This document shows positions 14,174 through 22,222 of a DNA stretch of 32,999 nt, piece after piece. Each line of letters starts with the position of its first letter. The first letter of the stretch is position 1. The translations under genes were made by a program, and so were the position numbers. The notes beneath the pieces were generated by a model. It was not told the DNA's origin and searched no databases. It saw only the letters and a program-made list of their open reading frames with translations. The DNA is from Ktedonobacteraceae bacterium (GTDB taxonomy: Bacteria > Chloroflexota > Ktedonobacteria > Ktedonobacterales > Ktedonobacteraceae), in contig JAFAXQ010000071.1 in NCBI GenBank assembly GCA_019240835.1, forward strand, positions 1 through 32,999. The letters run 5' to 3'.

Positions 14174-14230
14174 CTTGAGAGCATTGGGGGTACAGGAGGC
14201 GTAGCCTCCTGTACCCCCAATGCTCTCAAG
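14174..14230. repeat. Perfect 27-bp inverted repeat with a 3-base loop
   Basis: Arms 14174-14200 and 14204-14230 are perfectly complementary around GTA. It lies between the stop of hppA and the start of the broken PLD gene, both on the minus strand. There is no T-run, so it is either a strong RNA hairpin stabilising or ending the hppA transcript, or a small palindromic mobile element. Confidence 0.85.
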
Positions 14231-14255
14231 AAGTAGGGCCGGAACTTGCCCAGCC

Positions 14256-16520
14256 CTATGGATGCAGGAAGATGTAAAGAGGAGCGAGCACAAGCGTAAT
14301 TGTACTGAGCAACTTGATCAACACATGTAGCGATGGACCAGCCGTATCCTTAAAGGGATCACCAACAGTATCACCGACTACACCAGCCTTGTGAGGCTCG
14401 CTTTTCTTGCCAAGCACGGTTCCGCTCGTATCGAGGCGGTCAACCATTTCGCCCTGAGCATTGACCCGCAGGTAACCAGCCTCGATGTATTTCTTAGCAT
14501 TGTCCCAGGCACCACCACCGTTGTTGAGGAACAAAGCAAGGACGATACCACCCATCGTACCGACCATCAGCATCCCAGCCTCCGCCTGTGGACCAAGAAT
14601 GACACCAACGGCAATTGGTGTCAAGACGGCTACCAGTCCCGGTAGAACCATAGCACGCAAGGCACCACGGGTGCTGATGTCAACGCAGCGAGCATAATCT
14701 GGGTCCACACGGTCCTCAACACGCTCTGCCATGATCTTGGGATTGTCACGGAACTGACGGCGCACCTCTTCGATCATACGCTTAGCAGCAGCACCTACTG
14801 CGCGAATTGCCAAGGCACTGAAGAAGAAGATCAATGTAATACCAATCAGAGCTGCAATGAACACACTAATATCTGCCAGATCAACCCGATAGACTGCTGG
14901 ATTGTGTTTGTAAGTGAAGAGCACATCCAAATAGGCACTGAAGAGCAAGAAGGCGGCTAATGCAGCAGAGCCAATACCATAGCCCTTTGTAAGCGCCTTG
15001 GTCGTATTGCCGACACCATCAAGTGCATCGGTAATATCACGTACTTCTTCGGCTTCACCACCCATTTCAGTGATACCGCCAGCGTTATCAGTGATAGGGC
15101 CAAAGGTATCCATAGCCAGCACATAGGCACAGCTCATAAGCATGCCCATAGTGGCAACCGCGGTGCCGAAGATACCGCCCTGGTTGACAATACCGGGGTT
15201 AATCTGTACAGGGATATGGAAACTGACCTGGCTCCCCAGGAAGAACGAGAGACCCAGCGCAACACAGATGGCGAGTACTGGCAGAGCAACGCACTCAAAC
15301 CCTACTGCGATACCCGTAATAATCGTCGTTGCCGGGCCAGTGAGCGTTGCGGCAGCAATCTCACGCACAGGACGCCACGTACCAGCAGTGTAGTACTGCG
15401 TGATGTATACGAAGGCAACGCTCAGTAGAATACCAACAGTACCAGCTAAGCCAAACCATATCCACGGAGCAATACCGTTAGTGCCTGTTATGCTGGGACC
15501 ATTTAGTAAAAGATAACTGCCAGCGAACACACCAATGATAGAGAGAGCACAGGTGATCAGATAGCCAATGCTGAGCTGATTCATGGCGATTTCACCTGGG
15601 TCCTTGCCAGCAGCTTTGTCCGGCTCAATAACTACAGAGGGGCGAACGTAGAGCAAGCCAAGTGCGGAGGCGATGAGTCCGAAGGCGCGTACCACGAGTG
15701 GGAAGAGGATCCAACCAATGTTGTTGGTAGTAACGTAGAGAACCACACCGAGAATCATTGCGCCGATATTCTCAGCAGCAGTTGACTCAAAGAGGTCAGC
15801 GCCACGACCAGCACAGTCCCCAACGTTGTCACCGACGAGGTCGGCGATGACGGCAGGATTACGCGGGTCATCCTCTGGAATGTTCGCCTCGACCTTACCG
15901 ACGAGGTCGGCACCCACATCGGCTGCCTTGGTGTAGATACCACCACCGAGCTGGGCGAACAGTGCCACAAAGCTTGCACCGAAGCCGAAACCGACGATCA
16001 GAGAGGGTGCTAGTGCTGGGTTGGTGAGACCACCATAGGCTGTAAAGACCAATGATACGCCCAGCAAAGAGAGTGCCACCACCAGGAAACCGGAGACTGC
16101 CCCTCCACGCAGAGAGACCATCAACGCCTCACCGAGACTACGAGTAGCAGCACTAGCGGTACGACTGTTTGATTTCACTGCGACATACATGCCGATGTAG
16201 CCAGAGATGCCAGAACAGAACGCACCAATCAAGAAGGCGAGAGCAGTGTGCCATGCCAGACTTAGCTTATCAGCCTGACTTCCTTGACCAAGCAGTGCAA
16301 GAACCGTTGCAACAATAACAGCCGCAACGACTGAAAGTATGGCAATAGTACGGTACTGACGATTGAGGAAGGCCATTGCGCCGGAGAAGATCGCATTTGC
16401 AACCTTCTGCATCGCAGGAGTATCGGTGTCTTTGCGTAGTACGTAGTTCGCAAGGTATGCTGCGAATAGTACCGCGAGTAGTCCTACGCCAATAGGAACT
16501 AAGATATAGTATTTACTCAC
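14256..16520 (-). CDS. hppA: K+-independent membrane pyrophosphatase (H+-translocating)
   Basis: A 754-residue integral membrane protein of the V-type pyrophosphatase family, with about 16 hydrophobic segments. It hydrolyses pyrophosphate and pumps protons (some relatives pump Na+). Diagnostic sequences are DVGADLVGKVEANIPEDDPRNP, IADLVGDNVGDCAGRGADLFES and, near the end, AGVVGDTVGDPFKDTAGPSL. In the K+-dependence motif the sequence reads GNTTKALTKG, with Lys where K+-dependent enzymes have Ala and Thr where they have Gly, so this enzyme should not need K+. The start is GTG 16520, 12 bases after AAGGAGG, with no in-frame ATG nearby. It follows the soluble pyrophosphatase gene on the same strand behind a structured leader. 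Confidence 0.97.
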   Translation of the reverse strand: MSKYYILVPIGVGLLAVLFAAYLANYVLRKDTDTPAMQKVANAIFSGAMAFLNRQYRTIAILSVVAAVIVATVLALLGQGSQADKLSLAWHTALAFLIGAFCSGISGYIGMYVAVKSNSRTASAATRSLGEALMVSLRGGAVSGFLVVALSLLGVSLVFTAYGGLTNPALAPSLIVGFGFGASFVALFAQLGGGIYTKAADVGADLVGKVEANIPEDDPRNPAVIADLVGDNVGDCAGRGADLFESTAAENIGAMILGVVLYVTTNNIGWILFPLVVRAFGLIASALGLLYVRPSVVIEPDKAAGKDPGEIAMNQLSIGYLITCALSIIGVFAGSYLLLNGPSITGTNGIAPWIWFGLAGTVGILLSVAFVYITQYYTAGTWRPVREIAAATLTGPATTIITGIAVGFECVALPVLAICVALGLSFFLGSQVSFHIPVQINPGIVNQGGIFGTAVATMGMLMSCAYVLAMDTFGPITDNAGGITEMGGEAEEVRDITDALDGVGNTTKALTKGYGIGSAALAAFLLFSAYLDVLFTYKHNPAVYRVDLADISVFIAALIGITLIFFFSALAIRAVGAAAKRMIEEVRRQFRDNPKIMAERVEDRVDPDYARCVDISTRGALRAMVLPGLVAVLTPIAVGVILGPQAEAGMLMVGTMGGIVLALFLNNGGGAWDNAKKYIEAGYLRVNAQGEMVDRLDTSGTVLGKKSEPHKAGVVGDTVGDPFKDTAGPSLHVLIKLLSTITLVLAPLYIFLHP

Positions 16521-16552
16521 GATGAAGTGTGCCCTCCTTAGGCATAATACAT

Positions 16553-16572
16553 ACTAGTCGGCTTTGACTAGT
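16553..16572 (-). other. Hairpin in the hppA leader near the start
   Basis: ACTAGTC (16553-16559) and GACTAGT (16566-16572) form a 7-bp stem with a 6-base loop. It ends just upstream of the AAGGAGG of hppA and could influence ribosome access. Confidence 0.4.
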
Positions 16573-16641
16573 GGAATTCTTAAACCCTTCAGCAGAGGAT
16601 CCCAAGGGGCGCGGGTATCCCCACACGCATTCCTTTTTTCC

Positions 16642-16656
16642 GCCGCCGAAGGCGGC
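16642..16656 (-). other. GC-rich hairpin in the hppA leader
   Basis: On the minus strand GCCGCC-TTC-GGCGGC forms a perfect 6-bp GC stem, followed by GGAAAAAAGG. It is not a terminator because A, not T, follows. Together with the hairpin at 16553-16572 it suggests a structured leader of unknown class. Confidence 0.45.
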
Positions 16657-16764
16657 ACACCATTCCAGAGTATCTGAAAAGTTACCTTCTGCAAGAAGCG
16701 TCTGAGCCGTGATGTAGTGTAACATAGCGTTGGTTTCGTGACAAGTAGATTGTGTAACAGATTC

Positions 16765-16787
16765 AGCACAAGCAGTTATCTTGTGCT
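16765..16787. repeat. 8-bp perfect inverted repeat after the soluble pyrophosphatase gene
   Basis: AGCACAAG (16765-16772) and CTTGTGCT (16780-16787), with a 7-base loop, lie about 20 bases after the ppaC-like stop on the minus strand. No T-run follows, so it is at best a weak terminator, or an operator for the hppA promoter. Confidence 0.35.
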
Positions 16788-16805
16788 ACTTGTACTATAT
16801 ACTTA

Positions 16806-18461
16806 CTATATATTGTTCCTTTTCTCGCCAATTGCAGCCTGAATACGTCCCAGGAGCGGCACCAATTGTTTCTTACGCGACACAAGTCCTTCTACCACCA
16901 TCGAGTGACCATCGGATTCGAGTGGAACTGCTAACACCCTTGCCACTGCATGTTCTGCACCCCAGACCAGCAAACGGCACTGCATAGTAATGATATTTAC
17001 AATCATGAAAAGAAACGAGGTGTAGTTGCGTTCCTGCGCAATACGCTGCATCGTAGCGTATAATTCAGGAATGCGTTTTTCAATCGTTGCTGGACTGGTA
17101 GTCTCAACTGTGCCAATAGCGAACTTATTGTCACGCACAGTGAATTCCTTGAAGTCAGAGGTAATCAGCGCCTCTGCTTTTTTCTCGCTCAGTTCGGCAG
17201 CAGCCGCAGCGAATATCTGCCGCCCGAACTGCTCTATATCTTCTCCTGCGATTGCCGCTAACTCGGCGGCAACACGCTTGTCACGTGCTGTACAGGTGGG
17301 CGAACGGAGAATGAGCGTATCGTAGAGCAGGCCAGCCAGGAGCAAGCCTGCTACCTCGCGAGGAATTGTGACGCTTGCTTCGTGGTAGAGTTCTACGATG
17401 ATAGTGCCTGTGCAACCTACCGGTTCAGCACGGAACATGATGGGCCTAGTGGTATAAATATCGGCGATGCGGTGATGATCGATAACGCCTAATAGTTCGG
17501 CCTCTTCGATTCCATCTACAGCCTGCGAACGTTCGTTGTGATCGACTAGAATCACCCGCTTCGGGCGTGCATTTATCAAGTCTGTACGCGAGATGTAGCC
17601 AACAAGCTTCCCTTCGTCGTCGACTACCGGCATAGAGCGGCGGCGTGCCAGTAACGGTTGCACATCGCTCATGCAATCTTCGGGATGACAAAAGTCAAAT
17701 TCGCGGTCCATTATATCCTGGGTACTGATACTCAAGTTAATGAGCCGTACTGCTGTGAAGGTATGATGCCCCGTGCTTATGATCATTACTCCATGCTTGC
17801 GTGCCGAAGCTAAGGTACGCTCGGAAACCTGGAGATCGCCTGTAATGACGAGTGCTGCAGCTCCACACTCGATGGCTGCAAGCTGCGCATCTTCGCGGTC
17901 TCCCATAACGACTAGGCAACCCTTCTCAATATAGCCTGCCATTGTCTCCGCCTCCATCGCCCCGACTAGCACACGATCACCCAGTGAGCGGCGACCTTCT
18001 ACCAGCACACGACCTTTAAGCACGCGTACGAGGTTGTCGCGGCGCAGTGCCACACGGTTAACAGCTTGTGGATCAAGGTCGTTGAAGAAGAGCTTGGCGA
18101 AATCTGCGTCGGAGATAATGCCATATACCTTGTTATCCGCGTCTATCACGGGCATAGAGCGGCGGTTGTGCTGCCGTAAGAGCAGACCAGCTTCTAGCAG
18201 CGGCTGATCGACATACGCGGAAATGACGCGGCCACTGCGCAGCACATCACGCACCTGCAGGTGGACATCTTCCAAGACTTCAGGCGGCTCAACTTGAAAA
18301 CGGTTAAGCACAAAGCCTACCTCTGGCTTCAACTCACCATGACGAGCGGCTATCGCCTGCTCCTCACCCTGCACCTGCAACAAGTGCGCGTAAGCATAAG
18401 CCGAGGCTACAGAGTCCATATCAGAATTTTTATGTCCAATTACATAGACGGGTCGTGCCAT
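16806..18461 (-). CDS. ppaC: Family II (Mn-dependent) inorganic pyrophosphatase with CBS-DRTGG-CBS insert
   Basis: A 551-residue DHH-family enzyme that hydrolyses pyrophosphate in the cytoplasm. The metal site is visible: GHKNSDMDS (9-17), DHN (307-309) and IDHH (327-330). The C-terminal DHHA2 domain ends with SRKKQ, the substrate-binding loop of family II enzymes. Between them lies the regulatory insert: CBS1 (~71-125), DRTGG (~145-245) and CBS2 (~250-300). In studied relatives the CBS domains bind adenine nucleotides and tune activity to AMP/ATP. The start is ATG 18461 with a weak GAGAG upstream. It lies 285 bases upstream of hppA on the same strand and is divergent from the WD40 gene. Confidence 0.95.
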   Translation of the reverse strand: MARPVYVIGHKNSDMDSVASAYAYAHLLQVQGEEQAIAARHGELKPEVGFVLNRFQVEPPEVLEDVHLQVRDVLRSGRVISAYVDQPLLEAGLLLRQHNRRSMPVIDADNKVYGIISDADFAKLFFNDLDPQAVNRVALRRDNLVRVLKGRVLVEGRRSLGDRVLVGAMEAETMAGYIEKGCLVVMGDREDAQLAAIECGAAALVITGDLQVSERTLASARKHGVMIISTGHHTFTAVRLINLSISTQDIMDREFDFCHPEDCMSDVQPLLARRRSMPVVDDEGKLVGYISRTDLINARPKRVILVDHNERSQAVDGIEEAELLGVIDHHRIADIYTTRPIMFRAEPVGCTGTIIVELYHEASVTIPREVAGLLLAGLLYDTLILRSPTCTARDKRVAAELAAIAGEDIEQFGRQIFAAAAAELSEKKAEALITSDFKEFTVRDNKFAIGTVETTSPATIEKRIPELYATMQRIAQERNYTSFLFMIVNIITMQCRLLVWGAEHAVARVLAVPLESDGHSMVVEGLVSRKKQLVPLLGRIQAAIGEKRNNI

Positions 18462-18562
18462 AGGCGCTCTCTTTTTTATTTACTATTAGGAATATAGTAG
18501 CACACCCTCACTCTCCCGACTAGCCCATTTTGCTTACATTGCTGAAAAACGATGAGACAATA

Positions 18563-18571
18563 TGATACACT
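18563..18571 (+). promoter_or_regulatory. Extended -10 promoter of the YukD-like/WD40 gene
   Basis: TGATACACT (TG 18563-18564, TACACT 18566-18571). It predicts a leader of about 29 bases before ATG 18607. An upstream in-frame ATG at 18562 lies inside this promoter and so cannot be the start. Confidence 0.45.
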
Positions 18572-18606
18572 CTGTGCAGTTAGACTCAGAAATAGGGATG
18601 TGCATT

Positions 18607-20130
18607 ATGCAGAAGCTTGAAGTATTAATAGAGGAAAATGCATTTGGTGACCTCCGTCTGATAGAAGTTGTCGCCGACGCGCCGCTTGCAGCGCTTGTAC
18701 CCGCCATGGTCGATGAACTGCACCTGCCCCGGACAGACCTCTTCGGGAAAAAGCTCGCCTATGTGTTGCGCCGTGGCCCTGGTGGACAAGTTTTACCCGA
18801 GAATACAACACTGGCAGCTTGCAGAATTGAACAAGGTGCGAGACTGGCATTGGAGCCGTATGTCATAGACGGCTCAGCCGCTCCTACAATGCAAGGCACT
18901 GCGCAACAGCAGTATGCTGACTCCTCCTTTCACTCAGATACGACGATACCGGACCTCAATAGTACTATTGGCGGACGGAACGGCAAGCTCGCATTGAGTG
19001 GACAGAACACCTCCACATCTCTACCGTCTCCAAATAAGAAGTCCAACTGGACGCGTAGGGCATTCTTAGCGGCGGGGAGTGTCGTGCTGGGTGTTGGAGG
19101 TATTGGACTGGGCTATGCTGCATACCGCTCGTTCACGAAAACGGCACCCGCTCACACGACTGTATTGCATGGAAAAGCGCCAGCGCCAGTGCAGTCTGCA
19201 CTGCCCACAACGGCAAAGCTCGCATTTTCCTTTCATGGTCATCAACAGATGATCAGAACTGTCACATGGTCACCAGACGGCACTACGCTAGCTAGTGGGG
19301 GGAACGACGCTCAACTTCTCGTTTGGACTCCTGACGGCATTGTGAGCCACACTATTAGACACCCCGCTGCTGTGAGCGCCCTGGCATGGTCGCCCGATAG
19401 CCAACGACTCGTGAGCGGCTCCGCCAATCAGGTGTTGTTCTTGAACGCCCAGATGGGTACAACTCTTGCTCGTTCTACCCAGCGCCATTTTGCAACTGTG
19501 ACTAGCCTAGCTTGGTCCGCACACGGTCAGCAGCAGGTGGTCTCCGCCGCCTTAGATATGCGTGCTGTCGTGTGGAATACAACCAATTACCATGCCCAAG
19601 AAATCTTTACACGCCACACAGCCCCCATAGATGCTGTTTCATGGGCGGCAGACGGTCAGACTGTAGCCTCTTCCTCACAAGGAGGCGTGATTCGTGTATG
19701 GATGGCGGCCAATGGGCGCGAGGTACATAACTCATACCTGGATGCTCAAACGTCGATGAGAGCGCTTGCTTTCGCCCCCGTGGGCGGGCAACTTGCCGTG
19801 GGTGGAGATGATGGGATGGTACGTCTCTGGAACGGCCTCACCTGCCAGCAGCAAGGGGCCAAGGATGGTCTTATCCTATGCATGGATACGCCTACGCGCC
19901 TACAAGCATCAAACAAGCCTATACGCACGCTCGCCTGGTCTCCTGATGCGCGCTTCTTGGCCGTCGCAGGAGACGATGGGGTGGTTACAGTATGGTACCC
20001 GGCACAGGGTACAAGGCCACTGCTCACGATTCAGCACAATACCGCTGTGCGCAGTCTCGCCTGGTCCCCTGATGGCAAGCAGTTGGTGACGACTGCAGGA
20101 AATTTGGCTACAATTTGGGAATTGAATTAA
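18607..20130 (+). CDS. YukD-like ubiquitin-fold / transmembrane / WD40 propeller protein
   Basis: A 507-residue protein with three parts. Residues 1-85 resemble the ubiquitin-like YukD/EsaB fold (LEVLIEENAFGDLRLIEVVADAPLAALVP, then LAYVLRRGPGG). Residues ~90-148 are a polar linker. Residues 152-174 are one hydrophobic span preceded by TRRAFL, which looks like a twin-arginine motif. From ~205 to the end are seven WD40 blades (SPDGTTLASGGNDAQLLVW, SPDARFLAVAGDDGVVTVW and others), enough for a closed propeller. ATG 18607 is chosen because AGGG lies nine bases upstream. If the span is a signal anchor, the propeller faces outside and the ubiquitin-like domain the cytoplasm. YukD-like domains occur with type VII secretion, but no such genes are here. 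Confidence 0.8.
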   Translation: MQKLEVLIEENAFGDLRLIEVVADAPLAALVPAMVDELHLPRTDLFGKKLAYVLRRGPGGQVLPENTTLAACRIEQGARLALEPYVIDGSAAPTMQGTAQQQYADSSFHSDTTIPDLNSTIGGRNGKLALSGQNTSTSLPSPNKKSNWTRRAFLAAGSVVLGVGGIGLGYAAYRSFTKTAPAHTTVLHGKAPAPVQSALPTTAKLAFSFHGHQQMIRTVTWSPDGTTLASGGNDAQLLVWTPDGIVSHTIRHPAAVSALAWSPDSQRLVSGSANQVLFLNAQMGTTLARSTQRHFATVTSLAWSAHGQQQVVSAALDMRAVVWNTTNYHAQEIFTRHTAPIDAVSWAADGQTVASSSQGGVIRVWMAANGREVHNSYLDAQTSMRALAFAPVGGQLAVGGDDGMVRLWNGLTCQQQGAKDGLILCMDTPTRLQASNKPIRTLAWSPDARFLAVAGDDGVVTVWYPAQGTRPLLTIQHNTAVRSLAWSPDGKQLVTTAGNLATIWELN

Positions 20131-20332
20131 TCTTAGACTGAGGAATGCGTGAAGTATCGTTTTCTCTGAAAGGAACTCATTAGGTCATGCAGGGTGGTCC
20201 GAAAGCCCTCTAAGACTAAAGCTTCTGGGCGATCTAGCTTTCTGGATTTATCAACTAGCTCTGATGTTGCAAGAAGTGCTACTTATGCAAGTGCTTGTGG
20301 AGCACGGTCCTTCTACACGTTCCTGGAGTTTA

Positions 20333-21457
20333 CTATGGGGAAGTGTCCTCCAGAAAATGAACCAATGCCTCCATATCACCAAGTGCATGCACCGATATAG
20401 GGCCAGCATTGGGCTGAACTTCTGACAGAACCTGACGTGCCCGTTGACACTGCCGTGCTAGAACTGTACAGCAGTATTCTCGCGCTCTCGTCCGCGTAAA
20501 GACAGCTAGTACATCGTCTACTTCTTTTGAAGTGATAGGTAAGTCCTGCTGATAAATGTTGCGCAAGAGTTGTTGATCACCGATATCCGCATGTTCTAAA
20601 GCGTATAGAACTGGAAGACTTTTTTTGCGTCGATAGATGTCACCTGCCTGAGTTTTACCCAGTTCTGCTTTAGTAGCCCAAACGCCTAGTAAATCATCAC
20701 GTATCTGAAAGGCTATACCTATTGTGCTCCCAAAGCTACGCAATCGATCGATAGTCTCTTGATCACGTGTGCCTAAAATCGCGCCCATCTCTGTTGCACA
20801 GCTCATTAGCACTGCCGTTTTACGACTAATCATATCTAGATACATGGAAACAGATATATCATCTCTCTGTTCAAAGCTGATATCGAGATACTGACCCTCT
20901 GAGAGCGTCAGACAACTATGATCAAGAATCCTGCCAAGCCGAGCTGCAATGGTACCTTCTACTCCCTCATCTAACACTTCCCAGAGAACTAGACGACTAA
21001 GGGCGAAAAGACCATCGCCAGCGTTGATTGACTGAGGGATACCCCAAATCTTCCAGAGCGTTGGACGATGACGACGTTCTACATCACCATCCTCGATATC
21101 ATCATGAATCAGGGTGAAATTATGAGTAAGCTCAACAGAAACGGCTGCTGGTAGAGCGCGACGTAAGTAGTCTGAGCGACAGGGCTTTTCTTCAGCAAGT
21201 CCCCATGCTCCCGCTACCTCGTATGATAGAAGTAGGAGTGTTGGGCGCAAGAGCTTGCCGGGATTACTTGCCGCAGGCGAGAAGTGCTCGTCCACCCACC
21301 CCAAATGGTATTGCATTTGTCCATAGTAGGGCTGGAGATTAACAACTCCTGAGTGTGTCTCTGCTTTACTCACCTTCATTACTGCATGACGAATTGCAGA
21401 GTTTATTGTTTTCTGATGACGTGAAAGTGCTGAATCAATGGTTGATGAGAAAGCCAT
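20333..21457 (-). CDS. Polyprenyl (likely geranylgeranyl-type) diphosphate synthase
   Basis: A 374-residue trans-isoprenyl diphosphate synthase. The first Asp-rich motif is DDIED (119-123) and the second is QIRDDLLGVW. GKLLRPTLLLLS carries the conserved substrate-binding Lys and Arg. It adds isopentenyl diphosphate units to an allylic diphosphate with Mg2+. Five residues before the first motif is Phe114, a bulky residue at the chain-length position, as in short-chain (about C15-C20) enzymes; I infer a farnesyl- or geranylgeranyl-diphosphate synthase feeding carotenoid, hopanoid or quinone synthesis. No carotenoid genes are adjacent. The ATG at 21457 has only a weak GGAT upstream. The C-terminal tail is slightly longer than in typical members. 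Confidence 0.9.
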   Translation of the reverse strand: MAFSSTIDSALSRHQKTINSAIRHAVMKVSKAETHSGVVNLQPYYGQMQYHLGWVDEHFSPAASNPGKLLRPTLLLLSYEVAGAWGLAEEKPCRSDYLRRALPAAVSVELTHNFTLIHDDIEDGDVERRHRPTLWKIWGIPQSINAGDGLFALSRLVLWEVLDEGVEGTIAARLGRILDHSCLTLSEGQYLDISFEQRDDISVSMYLDMISRKTAVLMSCATEMGAILGTRDQETIDRLRSFGSTIGIAFQIRDDLLGVWATKAELGKTQAGDIYRRKKSLPVLYALEHADIGDQQLLRNIYQQDLPITSKEVDDVLAVFTRTRAREYCCTVLARQCQRARQVLSEVQPNAGPISVHALGDMEALVHFLEDTSP

Positions 21458-21578
21458 ATATGTGACGATCCGAGACGGTAAAATACCTTTGAGCGTTATC
21501 CAATATTAAGCCACTCCTACGAAGCAAAGGAAACGTTGACCGCCTCTTCCTCCTTATCCTTGTATAAGACATTCTACT

Positions 21579-22073
21579 TCAGTGATGGAAGTAGAAAAAG
21601 ATAGTAGCAACAATCGTTCCTACTGTAACAATAACGTATGCTAACCCCTTGATGCCACCCACGTGATACAATGGGGCACATAGGTCACAGTAGCGATTGA
21701 TGTATTGGTAGCGATGACCGCGTAGCCCTTCGCGTACGATGACAATGTCCTCAGCTTTACGCTGCGTGTGCAATTCGTCGCACACATAGCGCCCGCAGCC
21801 CTTACACGTAAATTGATCGACAAAGTGCGATGTCTTTGCAAGAGACCACTGATCAGGATAGACCTGTGTGCCACAGACGTAGCATACTTGGAACTGGGCT
21901 ATTTTCATCTGCTTTTCAGCGCAGGGCGAGTGCTCTTGTTTAGGAAAATGATCCTGGCAAAAGCTGTGGCGACAATCGGGGCAACGCCCAAGTGCCTCCT
22001 CACTGCATTCATGACAACGCTGCGGGAGGATATTCGTGGTACGTTGCCGTAAGGGGTCGATAGAGGGTGTCAT
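21579..22073 (-). CDS. Zinc-finger protein with a C-terminal membrane anchor
   Basis: A 164-residue protein. Three metal-binding clusters are seen: CHECSEEALGRCPDCRHSFCQDHF (B-box/AN1-like), CYVCGTQV...CKGCGRYVC, and a final CDLC. The last ~25 residues (GGIKGLAYVIVTVGTIVATIFFYFHH) form one membrane helix, so the zinc fingers are probably tethered to the cytoplasmic face. ATG 22073 is chosen for GAGGAG five to six bases upstream; an earlier in-frame start would add ten basic residues. It is divergent from hisS. Such finger-plus-anchor proteins are common in Ktedonobacteria, but their role is unknown to me. Confidence 0.72.
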   Translation of the reverse strand: MTPSIDPLRQRTTNILPQRCHECSEEALGRCPDCRHSFCQDHFPKQEHSPCAEKQMKIAQFQVCYVCGTQVYPDQWSLAKTSHFVDQFTCKGCGRYVCDELHTQRKAEDIVIVREGLRGHRYQYINRYCDLCAPLYHVGGIKGLAYVIVTVGTIVATIFFYFHH

Positions 22074-22179
22074 ACGCGCTCCTCTTTTCTTTTTTGTTCG
22101 CAAGGTGACCAGGACAATACCCTTGACCGTCTCCTATTCTAACAGTGTTTTTGTAACATGTCTATCATGACCCGAAATC

Positions 22180-22188
22180 TGTTATAAT
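22180..22188 (+). promoter_or_regulatory. Extended -10 promoter of hisS
   Basis: TGTTATAAT (TG 22180-22181, TATAAT 22183-22188). It predicts a leader of about 28 bases that includes the Shine-Dalgarno GGAGG. Confidence 0.65.
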
Positions 22189-22222
22189 AGCCGTGCATTT
22201 GTTATGTGGAGGAAAAGGAAAT

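Noticed and set aside
16642-16656. GC hairpin as a terminator before hppA
   Set aside because: On the transcribed (minus) strand the stem is followed by A, not T. The T-run lies on the wrong side.
16513-16725. 70-codon frame in the hppA leader
   Set aside because: It overlaps the hppA start, has no Shine-Dalgarno and covers the leader hairpins. The residues do not look like a conserved protein.
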